A stretch of DNA of 64,000 nt, taken from NCBI GenBank assembly GCA_963663975.2, contig CAXXRA010000006.1, positions 1 through 64,000 on the forward strand, read 5' to 3'. The DNA comes from JANQRX01 sp963663975 (lineage in GTDB: Bacteria > Pseudomonadota > Alphaproteobacteria > Rhizobiales > Kaistiaceae). Below are positions 18,651-26,097 of the stretch, in pieces. Both the position numbers and the translations under genes were made by a program. The notes under the pieces are model-generated. The model made no database searches. It was not told where the DNA came from and saw nothing but the letters and a program-made list of their open reading frames with translations. Position 1 is the stretch's first letter. The number at the start of each line of letters is the position of its first letter.

Positions 18651-19298
18651 TTAGGCCGGGTCGGCCCGGCGCACAAGCTGCGTCAGTGATTTGAACCGAT
18701 CATTGAGACCCGAGTGGGCCCCGTCCGCGTCGAGCGTGAAGCGGATCGCCGTCTTTTCGTCACCACGGTGGTCGAGCCCGAGGATACCGTAATAGACCAC
18801 CTCCAGAACAGGATTAAGACGTTCAACCTTGACCGTCACGCGTACGCGGTCAACGCCGTTGGCGAGGTAGTGGTGAACGTTGACGACGTATTCTCCGGGC
18901 ACGATCCCGCGCATCGTCACGTTCTCCTGATTCAACGGGTTCTGGATCCGCTCGCCGTTGAGCACCAGCGTATCGCGGAATAGACCGCGATCGTCCCGGT
19001 CGAGGCTCAGCAGGCCCGCCTCGAGATTGCGATACCAGACTATGTTCCCAGCCGGATCCTCAACATACGTGTCGATATCGTCCGGGTGGTTGTCCGGCCA
19101 GGTCACCGTGATCAGATACTCCGCGTTCAGGTCGACCTTGCCGGTCATCATTTCCGGCCGAAGCAGCGCGAACGCGATAAACACCATGATGGCGAAGCCC
19201 ATCAGCACGTTGAGCAGAATATCCGTGAACGGAACAAACGTGCCGTCGTCGCCGCCGTCGAACAGGCTAGTTTCCTGCAGCATTAGCTCCGGGCTCAA
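18651..19298 (-). CDS. ExbD/MotB-like single-TM protein with a periplasmic domain
   Basis: 215 residues. The single transmembrane segment carries an acidic residue at its cytoplasmic side (FVPFTDILLNVLMGFAIMVF), the hallmark of ExbD/TolR/MotB proteins that use proton flow with an ExbB/MotA partner. The periplasmic part has DDIDTYVEDPAGNIVWYRN, like beta-sandwich domains of secreted YfaP-type proteins, rather than the usual ExbD fold. The start overlaps the channel gene by 32 bases; an alternative Met at 19283 also overlaps. Confidence 0.7.
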   Translation of the reverse strand: MSPELMLQETSLFDGGDDGTFVPFTDILLNVLMGFAIMVFIAFALLRPEMMTGKVDLNAEYLITVTWPDNHPDDIDTYVEDPAGNIVWYRNLEAGLLSLDRDDRGLFRDTLVLNGERIQNPLNQENVTMRGIVPGEYVVNVHHYLANGVDRVRVTVKVERLNPVLEVVYYGILGLDHRGDEKTAIRFTLDADGAHSGLNDRFKSLTQLVRRADPA

Positions 19299-20055
19299 GG
19301 GTTGGGATCACATAGACCTCGGTGACCTCGGTGACCTCGCGGAAGAGATCGGCGATGGCCTGATCGAGGAGGTAGTACGTGAACTTAAGCAGCAACGACG
19401 TTGCGATCCCGGTGACGGTTATGTTCAGCGCAATCGCCATGCCGCTGGTCATGCCGGTCAGCGTCCGACGCAGTGATTCCACTTCAAATGCATCGAGCGC
19501 GGCGACCGGGATCAACATCAAGATGAACCCGACGGCGGTTCCCAGTAGCGCCAGACGCAACAGCGACTCCGACATGAACCAGCCCAGCTTTTCGCGGGCG
19601 CGAAGTTGGTCGGCGAGCGAACGGAGCAGCAGGGTCTGGTCCAAATGCGTTCCTGCTAAGGTCCGTGCCTTGGAAATCAGATTGCCGATGTGAGTGGTGA
19701 CGACGCTTGGTTGGAGGGCCTGCCCCTGCGCCGTTATGATTCGGCCGTTGTTGACGGTGAGCGCGCGTCCGCCTGCCGACACCACCGCGTCGCGAACGGC
19801 GCGCGCCGCGATAAGTTCCCTTGAGACGACGATCGTCTGACAAAGGCAGTGCAGCGAGGTGACGGCGAAGATGCCAAGAATAACCAGCGATATGCGCGTC
19901 CGGTCGCTTGCCAGCATCGCCTGCAGGAGGCCGGCGTACCACAGAACCAGGATCCCAAATACGGCCAGGACGTTGACCAGAATCCACTTCAGGAGCGGCC
20001 CGTAGTCGCTCGATTCCGCTTCCGTGCCGAGGAAATTGGACGCAATCGATGTCAT
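19267..20055 (-). CDS. MotA/TolQ/ExbB-family proton channel
   Basis: 262 residues with about four hydrophobic segments: two near the N-terminus (WILVNVLAVFGILVLWYAG and ISLVILGIFAVTSL), then LLRLALLGTAVGFILMLIPV and GMAIALNITVTGIATSLLLK after a cytoplasmic stretch. This is the MotA/ExbB layout. The TM3-TM4 pattern (LGTAVGFI; T/G-rich TM4) is typical of the proton path. It heads a three-gene minus-strand operon. What the channel energises is unknown, as no TonB or receptor is present. Confidence 0.78.
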   Translation of the reverse strand: MTSIASNFLGTEAESSDYGPLLKWILVNVLAVFGILVLWYAGLLQAMLASDRTRISLVILGIFAVTSLHCLCQTIVVSRELIAARAVRDAVVSAGGRALTVNNGRIITAQGQALQPSVVTTHIGNLISKARTLAGTHLDQTLLLRSLADQLRAREKLGWFMSESLLRLALLGTAVGFILMLIPVAALDAFEVESLRRTLTGMTSGMAIALNITVTGIATSLLLKFTYYLLDQAIADLFREVTEVTEVYVIPTLEPGANAAGN

Positions 20056-20343
20056 GTTAACTCAGTCGCGGCAGAGCATTCTGTGGCGCGCGTGGACCGG
20101 TGACAACCTTGCCGCCACCCCCGACGTTCGTCAACTGCTAAAAGTGACTCATGGCGACGCGGGCTTGGGGAAGGCCCAGTTTGCGCAATCCCGTATCGGT
20201 GGGTGCAAATGCGATGTAGTCCGACCTGATGGGTTCGGACCTGCGGAAGACGCTACTCATCGCGAAAGGGGTCCTCGATGTCGCGCGTCGAAAGGCCGCG
20301 CCAGGAGTTCCGCCGCCCTCGTCGTCCTTAAACAGGATTTCCG

Positions 20344-20577
20344 GCTACATAACCCGGACAGCTCGTGTGCTAGCGACGGATAACCTCGACCCCTTGTCGG
20401 CGCGGAGCGTGGGCATACGGTCATGCGGCTTGGCAATCGTGATAGGCCCTGTGCAAAAGGCGTCATTGGCCTTCGTTCTCGCCCTGGCAGCCCTTGGGCC
20501 GGCATCGGCCCAAGTCACCGGTAGGGCCACGGCTCTCGGCAGTGATACGCTGGCGGTCAATAGTCAAGTCTTTCAAC
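20344..20577 (+). repeat. Inverted repeat arm L: alternative 5' end of the SNase-like gene
   Basis: 234 bp, inverse of 21672-21906 with roughly 88-90% identity by eye. Read on the plus strand it encodes GPVQKASLAFVLALAALG and on to NSQVFQ, a second version of the SNase-like signal peptide and first strand. Most differences are silent or conservative. The gene body lies between the two arms in opposite orientation. Confidence 0.8.
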
Positions 20578-21819
20578 GGGTTCGGGGTAGCGGAGCCGGA
20601 GCACCGGATCGTCCAACCATTCGATGCCCATTGAATAGCGGACCACCAATTCGCCGGGATCGTTGCGTACATCGCGGCCAATGGCGAGGATGCTGCCGTT
20701 GCCACCGCCGCGGTACGTTACTTTGACGAGGAGATCATCCGGAAACAGCAAGGACTCGGTGTGGGGGGCGTCGCCGACATAAACGTCGACACCGTCGACG
20801 GTGCCAAGATAGCTGGCAGTGTTGATATCCGCCTTCCGAGAGATTTCGGCGCCTTCTGGTGGGCTGCCGTTGAACCACGAAGAGATCCAGGTCGGGACCG
20901 TCGGTGCGGCGACAAGCAAGACCGGTTGGCGCTCCCGTTCGATCCATGGTGCCGCGTTCTCCGACACCGCGGCGTAGTAGGCTCCCGAATCGATAACCTC
21001 GACGACTTGATTCGGTCGATTCAAGAGACTTGTCCAAACCGTATCCACCACGCTGGCGGCCACCGCGGCGGAAGCGGACTGCCGCCATGACTCCAGGGCC
21101 TGTGACACGGCCGCCCAGGTGAAGACGTCATACGGTTCGATGGCATCGGCGATGAAGCCGGCCTCGATCTCGGCGACCCGGATCTGCTCGTCGGTGGATG
21201 CGCCGCCATCGGGCTCCTTGAGGATGTGGTAGCCGTTGAAGATGTCGATGCCGCCGCCACCGACGGTAAGGGCGCGTTCCGCTTCGGCGTGCACCGTCTC
21301 GAGCGCAAGCTCGGCATAGCGTCGTTCAATCGCCGCGATGTCGGCGCGATAGGCCCAAGGTTCCTCAAACGTGCCCCGCCAGATGCCGTCGCCGCCGACA
21401 CGGGCGGTTTCCTCAGCGGCGACGTACTCGTCCGATTGCGCGCGGTCCGCCAACGCAAATCCCTGCCGGACCATGTTTTCAGCGATATCGCCATCGGCGC
21501 TGGCGCAAGTAGCGAACGTTGCCGCGCCGTTGCGTTCGCCGGTCGGCGTGCAATCAACCACAACCGCGTCGAGCAGGGTCTGAAGGGCCCGCGTTGCGGA
21601 CGCACCGCAGGCCCACGGCCGGCCATTGATCAGGCAGAACTGATGGAACTCGATTCCGTCAACGCCGAAGAGTTGAAAGACTTGGCTATCGATCGCCAGC
21701 GTATCACTGCCGAGAGCCGTGGCCCTGCCCGTGACTTGGGCCGATGCCGGCACCAGGGCCGCCAAGGCGAGAACGATTGCAAATGACGCTTTTTGGACGG
21801 GTCCCATCACGATTGCCAA
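20557..21819 (-). CDS. Exported SNase-like (thermonuclease-fold) protein with a long unique C-terminal domain
   Basis: 420 residues. The signal peptide is ASFAIVLALAALVPASAQ. An SNase-like domain (about 30-160) follows with GRATALGSDTLAID, FQLFGVDGIEFHQFC, GRPWACGASATRAL and a closing VGGDGIWRG. The catalytic Arg of 'RLFGIDAPE' is Gln here and the DRYGR segment is ERNGA, so nuclease activity is doubtful. Residues from about 185 onward form an unassigned domain containing NRPNQVVEVIDSGAYYAAV. The last residues (PVERLDY) are read from inverted-repeat arm L. The copy at 23320 ends in HEELAED, probably the native tail. Confidence 0.7.
   Translation of the reverse strand: MAIVMGPVQKASFAIVLALAALVPASAQVTGRATALGSDTLAIDSQVFQLFGVDGIEFHQFCLINGRPWACGASATRALQTLLDAVVVDCTPTGERNGAATFATCASADGDIAENMVRQGFALADRAQSDEYVAAEETARVGGDGIWRGTFEEPWAYRADIAAIERRYAELALETVHAEAERALTVGGGGIDIFNGYHILKEPDGGASTDEQIRVAEIEAGFIADAIEPYDVFTWAAVSQALESWRQSASAAVAASVVDTVWTSLLNRPNQVVEVIDSGAYYAAVSENAAPWIERERQPVLLVAAPTVPTWISSWFNGSPPEGAEISRKADINTASYLGTVDGVDVYVGDAPHTESLLFPDDLLVKVTYRGGGNGSILAIGRDVRNDPGELVVRYSMGIEWLDDPVLRLRYPEPVERLDY
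20586..21263 (-). repeat. 678-bp direct repeat, copy 1 (C-terminal half of the SNase-like gene)
   Basis: Matches 23343-24020 in the same orientation with only two mismatches that I found (a G/A near 20599 and a T/C near 21007). The copies stop matching at GGTAG on one side and GCCACCGA on the other. The near-identity means a recent duplication or ongoing gene conversion. Confidence 0.9.
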
Positions 21820-21906
21820 GCCGCATGACCGTATGCCCGACGCTCCGCGCCGACAAGGGGCCGAGGTTTTCCGTCGCTAGCACACGAGTTGTCCGGGTTA
21901 TGTAGC
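21672..21906 (-). repeat. Inverted repeat arm R: 5' end of the SNase-like gene
   Basis: Inverse partner of 20344-20577. It covers the upstream region, start codon and signal peptide of the SNase-like gene and stops exactly after SQVFQ. Inversion between the arms would join arm L's signal peptide to the same body in frame on the other strand. Confidence 0.8.
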
Positions 21907-21969
21907 ACACGAGTTGCCCGGTCTTGTATGAAACTGGTGGATCTCGTTGGCTCGGCTTGTTTGAGGTAG

Positions 21970-22108
21970 TCGACCGCGGTTCGCCCGGCAAGGGCGCCCT
22001 GGGGCGTTTGGGTGGCAGCTCGTAGAGACGGATGCCCTTGGCGTGGCAGGCTTGCTCGAACTCGGCCTTGAACACATCCAGTCCGAGACCGGCAGCCTGG
22101 CCACCCAT
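21970..22108 (-). pseudogene. IS481-type integrase-core fragment
   Basis: Reads FKAEFEQACHAKGIRLYELP followed by PKRP, the conserved segment before the last catalytic acid of IS481-like transposases. No catalytic Asp segment is present upstream. The sequence then changes frame. TAGCACACGAGTTG is repeated at 21877-21890 and 21904-21917, perhaps an old element end. Confidence 0.5.
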
Positions 22109-22128
22109 ACAAACACTCGGCTGGTGCC

Positions 22129-23253
22129 CTACTCCACCGCGCCCGGCGTGAAGAGCGGAGAAACCGTGCCGAGCACAATATCGTCGACCCCACGCGATCC
22201 GCCAAACAAGGTGACGGCTCCGTTCCCGATCCCGATGGTGAAGGGCAGGCCCTCATCATCCTGGCGCATGCCGTCTTCAAGGAGGAGGGCGGCGTAGGTA
22301 TTGGCTAAGCGGTCGCGATGAAGGCGACGAACCGCGTGGAAGCTGTCGAGCATGGTCAGGCTGTCTGCGATCCTGACGTTAAGCAGCCCGGCCGGGCGGC
22401 CCATTCCATCAACGTCGATAAAGCCATCGCCCGACAGTTGGAGCGTGCCCCACTCAAGGGAGAGGTTGCGCACTCCAAGCCCTCCAGTTTGCGTCAGCCA
22501 GGGCTCCAACGCCTCACCCAGGGCAAAGCTCGCCACGGGCAGCCTGAAGGCAAGCACAACGGAGAGTGAATCGATCGCGGTTCCGAGCGGGTTGCCGGCC
22601 AGGCCGGGCAGGACCAAATCGTTGAGCCGCAATGCGGCGGTCGACCCCAAAGGCACGAGGCCTTCGCCTTCAGTAACGTCCATACGCAGTTCCCCGTCTG
22701 CCACGCTGACGGGCGGGGCTGCATTCTCCGTCTGTATCGAAACGCCGCTGAACGCCACGACCAGCTTACCCCCGCGCGCTCCGACGGCCGTTTGAGCGCT
22801 GATCCGTATCTGTTCGGCGTTCACTGACGAGTGGAAGGCTTCGCCATTTACGGTGAAAATGAGTGTTTGGGCACCGGTTGACGTGAGATCGAATCCATTG
22901 TCGTCGGCATCGTCCACACGCGCCGACGACGCGGACCACCGCCAGGTCAGCCAATTCGGAGGCCCGGCGATGTCGAGACCTGCGATCACCAATGCGCCGT
23001 CCTCGGTCAAGACACCTTCGGCTTCGACGGACGAGCCGGCTGCGCGTAGCTGCTCGGCCCATTTGTCGAATAAGACCGTGGCGCGGCCGGCGTCAGCGGC
23101 TGCGCCCGGCGGCGGCTCTACGACGTCGCCGACCGGATCGCCAAGATCGACAACGGGCGATTCTCTTCGGTCGCCGCTGCCGATCACAAACACGGCGAAC
23201 GCGATCACCGCAAGCACCGAGATCGTGACGGCGACCAGAAGCAGGCGGTTCAC
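22129..23253 (-). CDS. DUF2125-type protein with N-terminal membrane anchor
   Basis: 374 residues. The N-terminal transmembrane/signal segment is LLLVAVTISVLAVIAFAVFV. An extended beta-rich periplasmic region follows that contains WGTLQLSGDGFIDVDGMGRP and GLLNVRIADSLTML, the pattern of DUF2125 proteins of alphaproteobacteria. Such proteins are envelope-located and of unknown function, with a fold resembling AsmA-like lipid-transfer barrels. Length (usually 330-390) and motifs look complete. It lies between the two SNase-like copies on the same strand. Confidence 0.72.
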   Translation of the reverse strand: MNRLLLVAVTISVLAVIAFAVFVIGSGDRRESPVVDLGDPVGDVVEPPPGAAADAGRATVLFDKWAEQLRAAGSSVEAEGVLTEDGALVIAGLDIAGPPNWLTWRWSASSARVDDADDNGFDLTSTGAQTLIFTVNGEAFHSSVNAEQIRISAQTAVGARGGKLVVAFSGVSIQTENAAPPVSVADGELRMDVTEGEGLVPLGSTAALRLNDLVLPGLAGNPLGTAIDSLSVVLAFRLPVASFALGEALEPWLTQTGGLGVRNLSLEWGTLQLSGDGFIDVDGMGRPAGLLNVRIADSLTMLDSFHAVRRLHRDRLANTYAALLLEDGMRQDDEGLPFTIGIGNGAVTLFGGSRGVDDIVLGTVSPLFTPGAVE

Positions 23254-23319
23254 GGAAGCGCTTCCGAATTGAGTACCCAGGGCCGTGTGACGCCGGTTGC
23301 CTTCATGGAAGCGGCGATC

Positions 23320-24021
23320 CTAATCTTCGGCTAATTCTTCGTGGTAGCGGAGCCAGAGCACCGGATCGTCCAACCATTCGATGCCCATTGAATAGCGGAC
23401 CACCAATTCGCCGGGATCGTTGCGTACATCGCGGCCAATGGCGAGGATGCTGCCGTTGCCACCGCCGCGGTACGTTACTTTGACGAGGAGATCATCCGGA
23501 AACAGCAAGGACTCGGTGTGGGGGGCGTCGCCGACATAAACGTCGACACCGTCGACGGTGCCAAGATAGCTGGCAGTGTTGATATCCGCCTTCCGAGAGA
23601 TTTCGGCGCCTTCTGGTGGGCTGCCGTTGAACCACGAAGAGATCCAGGTCGGGACCGTCGGTGCGGCGACAAGCAAGACCGGTTGGCGCTCCCGTTCGAT
23701 CCATGGTGCCGCGTTCTCCGACACCGCGGCGTAGTAGGCTCCCGAATCGATAACCTCGACGACCTGATTCGGTCGATTCAAGAGACTTGTCCAAACCGTA
23801 TCCACCACGCTGGCGGCCACCGCGGCGGAAGCGGACTGCCGCCATGACTCCAGGGCCTGTGACACGGCCGCCCAGGTGAAGACGTCATACGGTTCGATGG
23901 CATCGGCGATGAAGCCGGCCTCGATCTCGGCGACCCGGATCTGCTCGTCGGTGGATGCGCCGCCATCGGGCTCCTTGAGGATGTGGTAGCCGTTGAAGAT
24001 GTCGATGCCGCCGCCACCGAG
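23320..24021 (-). pseudogene. Truncated second copy of the SNase-like gene (C-terminal domain only)
   Basis: From GGGGIDIFNGYHILKEP to LRYHEELAED it equals the C-terminal half of 20557-21819 except at the tail. The SNase-like domain and signal peptide are absent: at 24021 the sequence changes to an IS256-type transposase end. The tail HEELAED is probably the ancestral one. Without a start signal it should not be expressed as an exported protein. Confidence 0.75.
23343..24020 (-). repeat. 678-bp direct repeat, copy 2
   Basis: Same-orientation partner of 20586-21263, offset 2757 bp. The repeats enclose the SNase-like 5' half, the IS481 scrap and the DUF2125 gene, so recombination between them would delete that segment. 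Confidence 0.9.
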
Positions 24022-24180
24022 TTCGCAGCGCCAAGCCGGCATTTCGCCATCGCTTCACGTTGCGGCAGACGCGACGCACAGTCCCCATCACGTTCTCGAT
24101 GGAGTTGGTGCACGCCAGCGAGCGCCGAAGCGCCCAGCTCTCCGACGCGTGGCGCCTGACCGCGGCGGAGCAGCGCTAAA
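24022..24180 (-). pseudogene. IS256-family transposase C-terminal fragment (second kind)
   Basis: In the minus-strand reading ALRRSLACTNSIENVMG is followed by VRRVCRNVKRWRNAG, the conserved tail of a Mutator-type transposase with Glu in SIEN. The remainder of the gene is absent. It differs from the IS256 scrap at 15.9 kb (NPLERLNKEV). It borders the duplicated segment and may mark where the duplication was joined. Confidence 0.6.
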
Positions 24181-24326
24181 GGTGCCGCGCGGAAGGCTCG
24201 AACTCCCGGCCAGCCCTTCAACGCAGTGCCCTTCCGGCGCGACAATCCGCTCGCCGATCTTCGCGGGGTACGGGTTCCTCGTCCCCGAAATAGCGTCCGC
24301 GAAACCGGGTGCTAGAAGATCGGTGA

Positions 24327-25304
24327 TTAATAATATTCATCTGGGTCGTCGACGCGCCCCGCCGTAAGCTCGGCCCGAGTCGTGACATCACCCGCCACAT
24401 CGATGGTGTCCTGATAAACAACGTATGTGAATCCAGAAACGTGGAGCTTGTACGTGCCTTTGGCTACCTTAACCCTGGCCACCCCATTCTCGTCGGTGAG
24501 AGCCCTGTACGGATGCAGAAGGACGTGGGCGCCCTTGATGGGGGTCTGCTTTTGGGCATCGCGTACCTCGACGGTCACCTCGTAGTCGGGCGCGGGTACC
24601 ACCTTGACGCCGAAGGGGAAGGAACCGGCCGCGTGCGGGAACTCCGACACAGACTCCGGCTCCGGTTCCCACTCCGCCGACTTGACCTCCCACTTGTAGT
24701 CCCCGGCCGTGCCGGGTGCTTCCGCTTCCGCCTCGGCAAAGTAAAGGGCGCTGGTGCCCGGCCATGGATCGTCGAGCAGGGTCGCGGTCGCGATTTCCGC
24801 GCCCTCGTGGTCGACGACGGTCAGCCCCTTGCCGGCGAGCTTGCATCCGGCCGAGCATTTGAGGCCGACCTTGAGCTTGAAGCGTTCGCCGGCCACGATC
24901 GCCGACGGCAAGCCCCAGACGTTCAGACGTGCGGCGTGGGCCTTGACGACGAAGGAGAACTCGGTCGACGTCTCCTCGTGCGAGATGCCGTCCATTTCCA
25001 AGGCCGGCAGGACGACCCTGTAGGTGTGCTCACCCGCCCTGCGCGGCGCCTTCAGCACGATCCCGTCGGCGACGTAGGCGTCCTCGTCGTCATCGTCGTC
25101 GTCATCGGGCTCCGCCAGCTCGGCGCTCGCCAGCTCTTTGTCGTCCTGATCCCGCACCGAGACTCTCTGTCCGGTCAGGTCGTCTCCGCGCGGACAAGAG
25201 ACCCGGACTTTCAGGGTCAAGTCGGCCCCGGCATCGACCTCGCCGGGAGAGACCTCGACCGCGCACGTGCGCTGACCGTGTGTCATAACTGCCTCCGCCG
25301 CCAT
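24327..25304 (-). CDS. Ig-like/carboxypeptidase-regulatory-like multidomain protein
   Basis: 325 residues (start MAAEAVMTHG or the Met at 7). There are three beta-sandwich-like units. The first (about 12-115) opens CAVEVSPGEVDAGADLTLKV and contains an acidic stretch of seven Asp; a second runs from about 120 to 235. The last (about 240-315: VEVRDAQKQTPIKGAHVLL) has a DENGVARVKVAKGTY turn typical of carboxypeptidase regulatory-like domains. There is no signal peptide or membrane segment, so it may be exported by another route or be part of a larger assembly such as a phage tail or contractile machine. Isolated gene. Confidence 0.6.
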   Translation of the reverse strand: MAAEAVMTHGQRTCAVEVSPGEVDAGADLTLKVRVSCPRGDDLTGQRVSVRDQDDKELASAELAEPDDDDDDDEDAYVADGIVLKAPRRAGEHTYRVVLPALEMDGISHEETSTEFSFVVKAHAARLNVWGLPSAIVAGERFKLKVGLKCSAGCKLAGKGLTVVDHEGAEIATATLLDDPWPGTSALYFAEAEAEAPGTAGDYKWEVKSAEWEPEPESVSEFPHAAGSFPFGVKVVPAPDYEVTVEVRDAQKQTPIKGAHVLLHPYRALTDENGVARVKVAKGTYKLHVSGFTYVVYQDTIDVAGDVTTRAELTAGRVDDPDEYY

Positions 25305-25556
25305 GGTGTCAAAATGATCCTCTCAACGGAGCCCCCGCCATGGACCAACTTCCCGCCAACGTCGAAGTTCTGCCCGATAACGAGCACCACCGCCCCGAGG
25401 TCCTATCGGGGAGAAAGAAAGCACCGGCGAGCGTGCCAATATAAGGATTGAGCCATACCAGCTCTGTGTGGTCAACACCAGCCGTCGGCCGGTAGTGGGC
25501 CACTCTGCCCTGCCACATTTCTCTGAGGACTGGCGTCGGGACGCGAACACCCTCAT
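25305..25556. other. Non-coding stretch
   Basis: Open frames on the minus strand here have no family resemblance. The stretch separates the Ig-like gene from a short plus-strand gene of a different kind and may be a rearrangement joint. Nothing specific is seen. Confidence 0.4.
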
Positions 25557-25757
25557 ATTGCGAGCACGGCAGACAAGCGCCCGAAACGCCCCCGCGACCT
25601 GAACGTGTGGGCCAGGCGCATGGTCGATATTGCGACCGGCGAGGTTGAGGATCGTGAACCGACGCCAGAGGAACCGGGCAAAGACCCTGCTGCCGTGGCC
25701 CTCGGTGGAAAGGCCCGGGCCGCCGCAATGACGCCCGAACAGCGGAAGGCGGGGTGA
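25557..25757 (+). CDS. Short basic protein of a widespread unassigned family, ends altered
   Basis: About 66 codons reading KRPKRPRDLNVWARRMVDIA then TGEVED, PTPEEPGKDPAAVALGGKAR and MTPEQRKAG. It matches a small alphaproteobacterial family (RPRD...IVDIATG...GKDPAAVALGRKGG) that usually ends with a further basic helix, missing here. No ATG is available in frame at the N-terminus; an ATT at 25557 is the only nearby start-like codon, so the 5' end may be lost. Function unknown; the family is sometimes called histone-like because of its Lys/Ala-rich tail. Confidence 0.55.
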   Translation: MASTADKRPKRPRDLNVWARRMVDIATGEVEDREPTPEEPGKDPAAVALGGKARAAAMTPEQRKAG

Positions 25758-26097
25758 GACTTGGCGTCGGGCAGGTTGAGCGGTCGCCGCATGCGGTCGT
25801 CGATTGATCGGCGCGACGGAAAACGGGATTGATCCTTGCGTGAACCGGCCCTCGGTGTTATCGTCTTATTAAGGGAGAACGTCGGGCCTTGGCTAAGCGG
25901 AGGCAGACTTGCTGCCGAGCCGCGAAAAGTTGCGCTCGAGATGAACTGACAGCGGCATTTGCCTCGCGGCTTTAAGCCACGCGGCGTCTCTTCTCGAATA
26001 CGCCTAGTCTGTGTCGTAGTCAGTGTCGTAAATTAGCTGCCGGCCGGCTCGCGGTCCCTTTCGCGGGCGAACGGCTCGGCATTCTGGGGAGATAAAA

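Noticed and set aside
22129..22280. Minus-strand frame starting 'MKTACARMMRACPSPSG' as a separate gene
   Set aside because: It is an out-of-frame reading of the DUF2125 gene end and then the IS481 scrap.
20586..24020. Diversity-generating retroelement, with the two near-identical 678-bp copies as template and variable repeat
   Set aside because: No reverse transcriptase gene is present, and the two mismatches (G/A and T/C) show no adenine-specific pattern.
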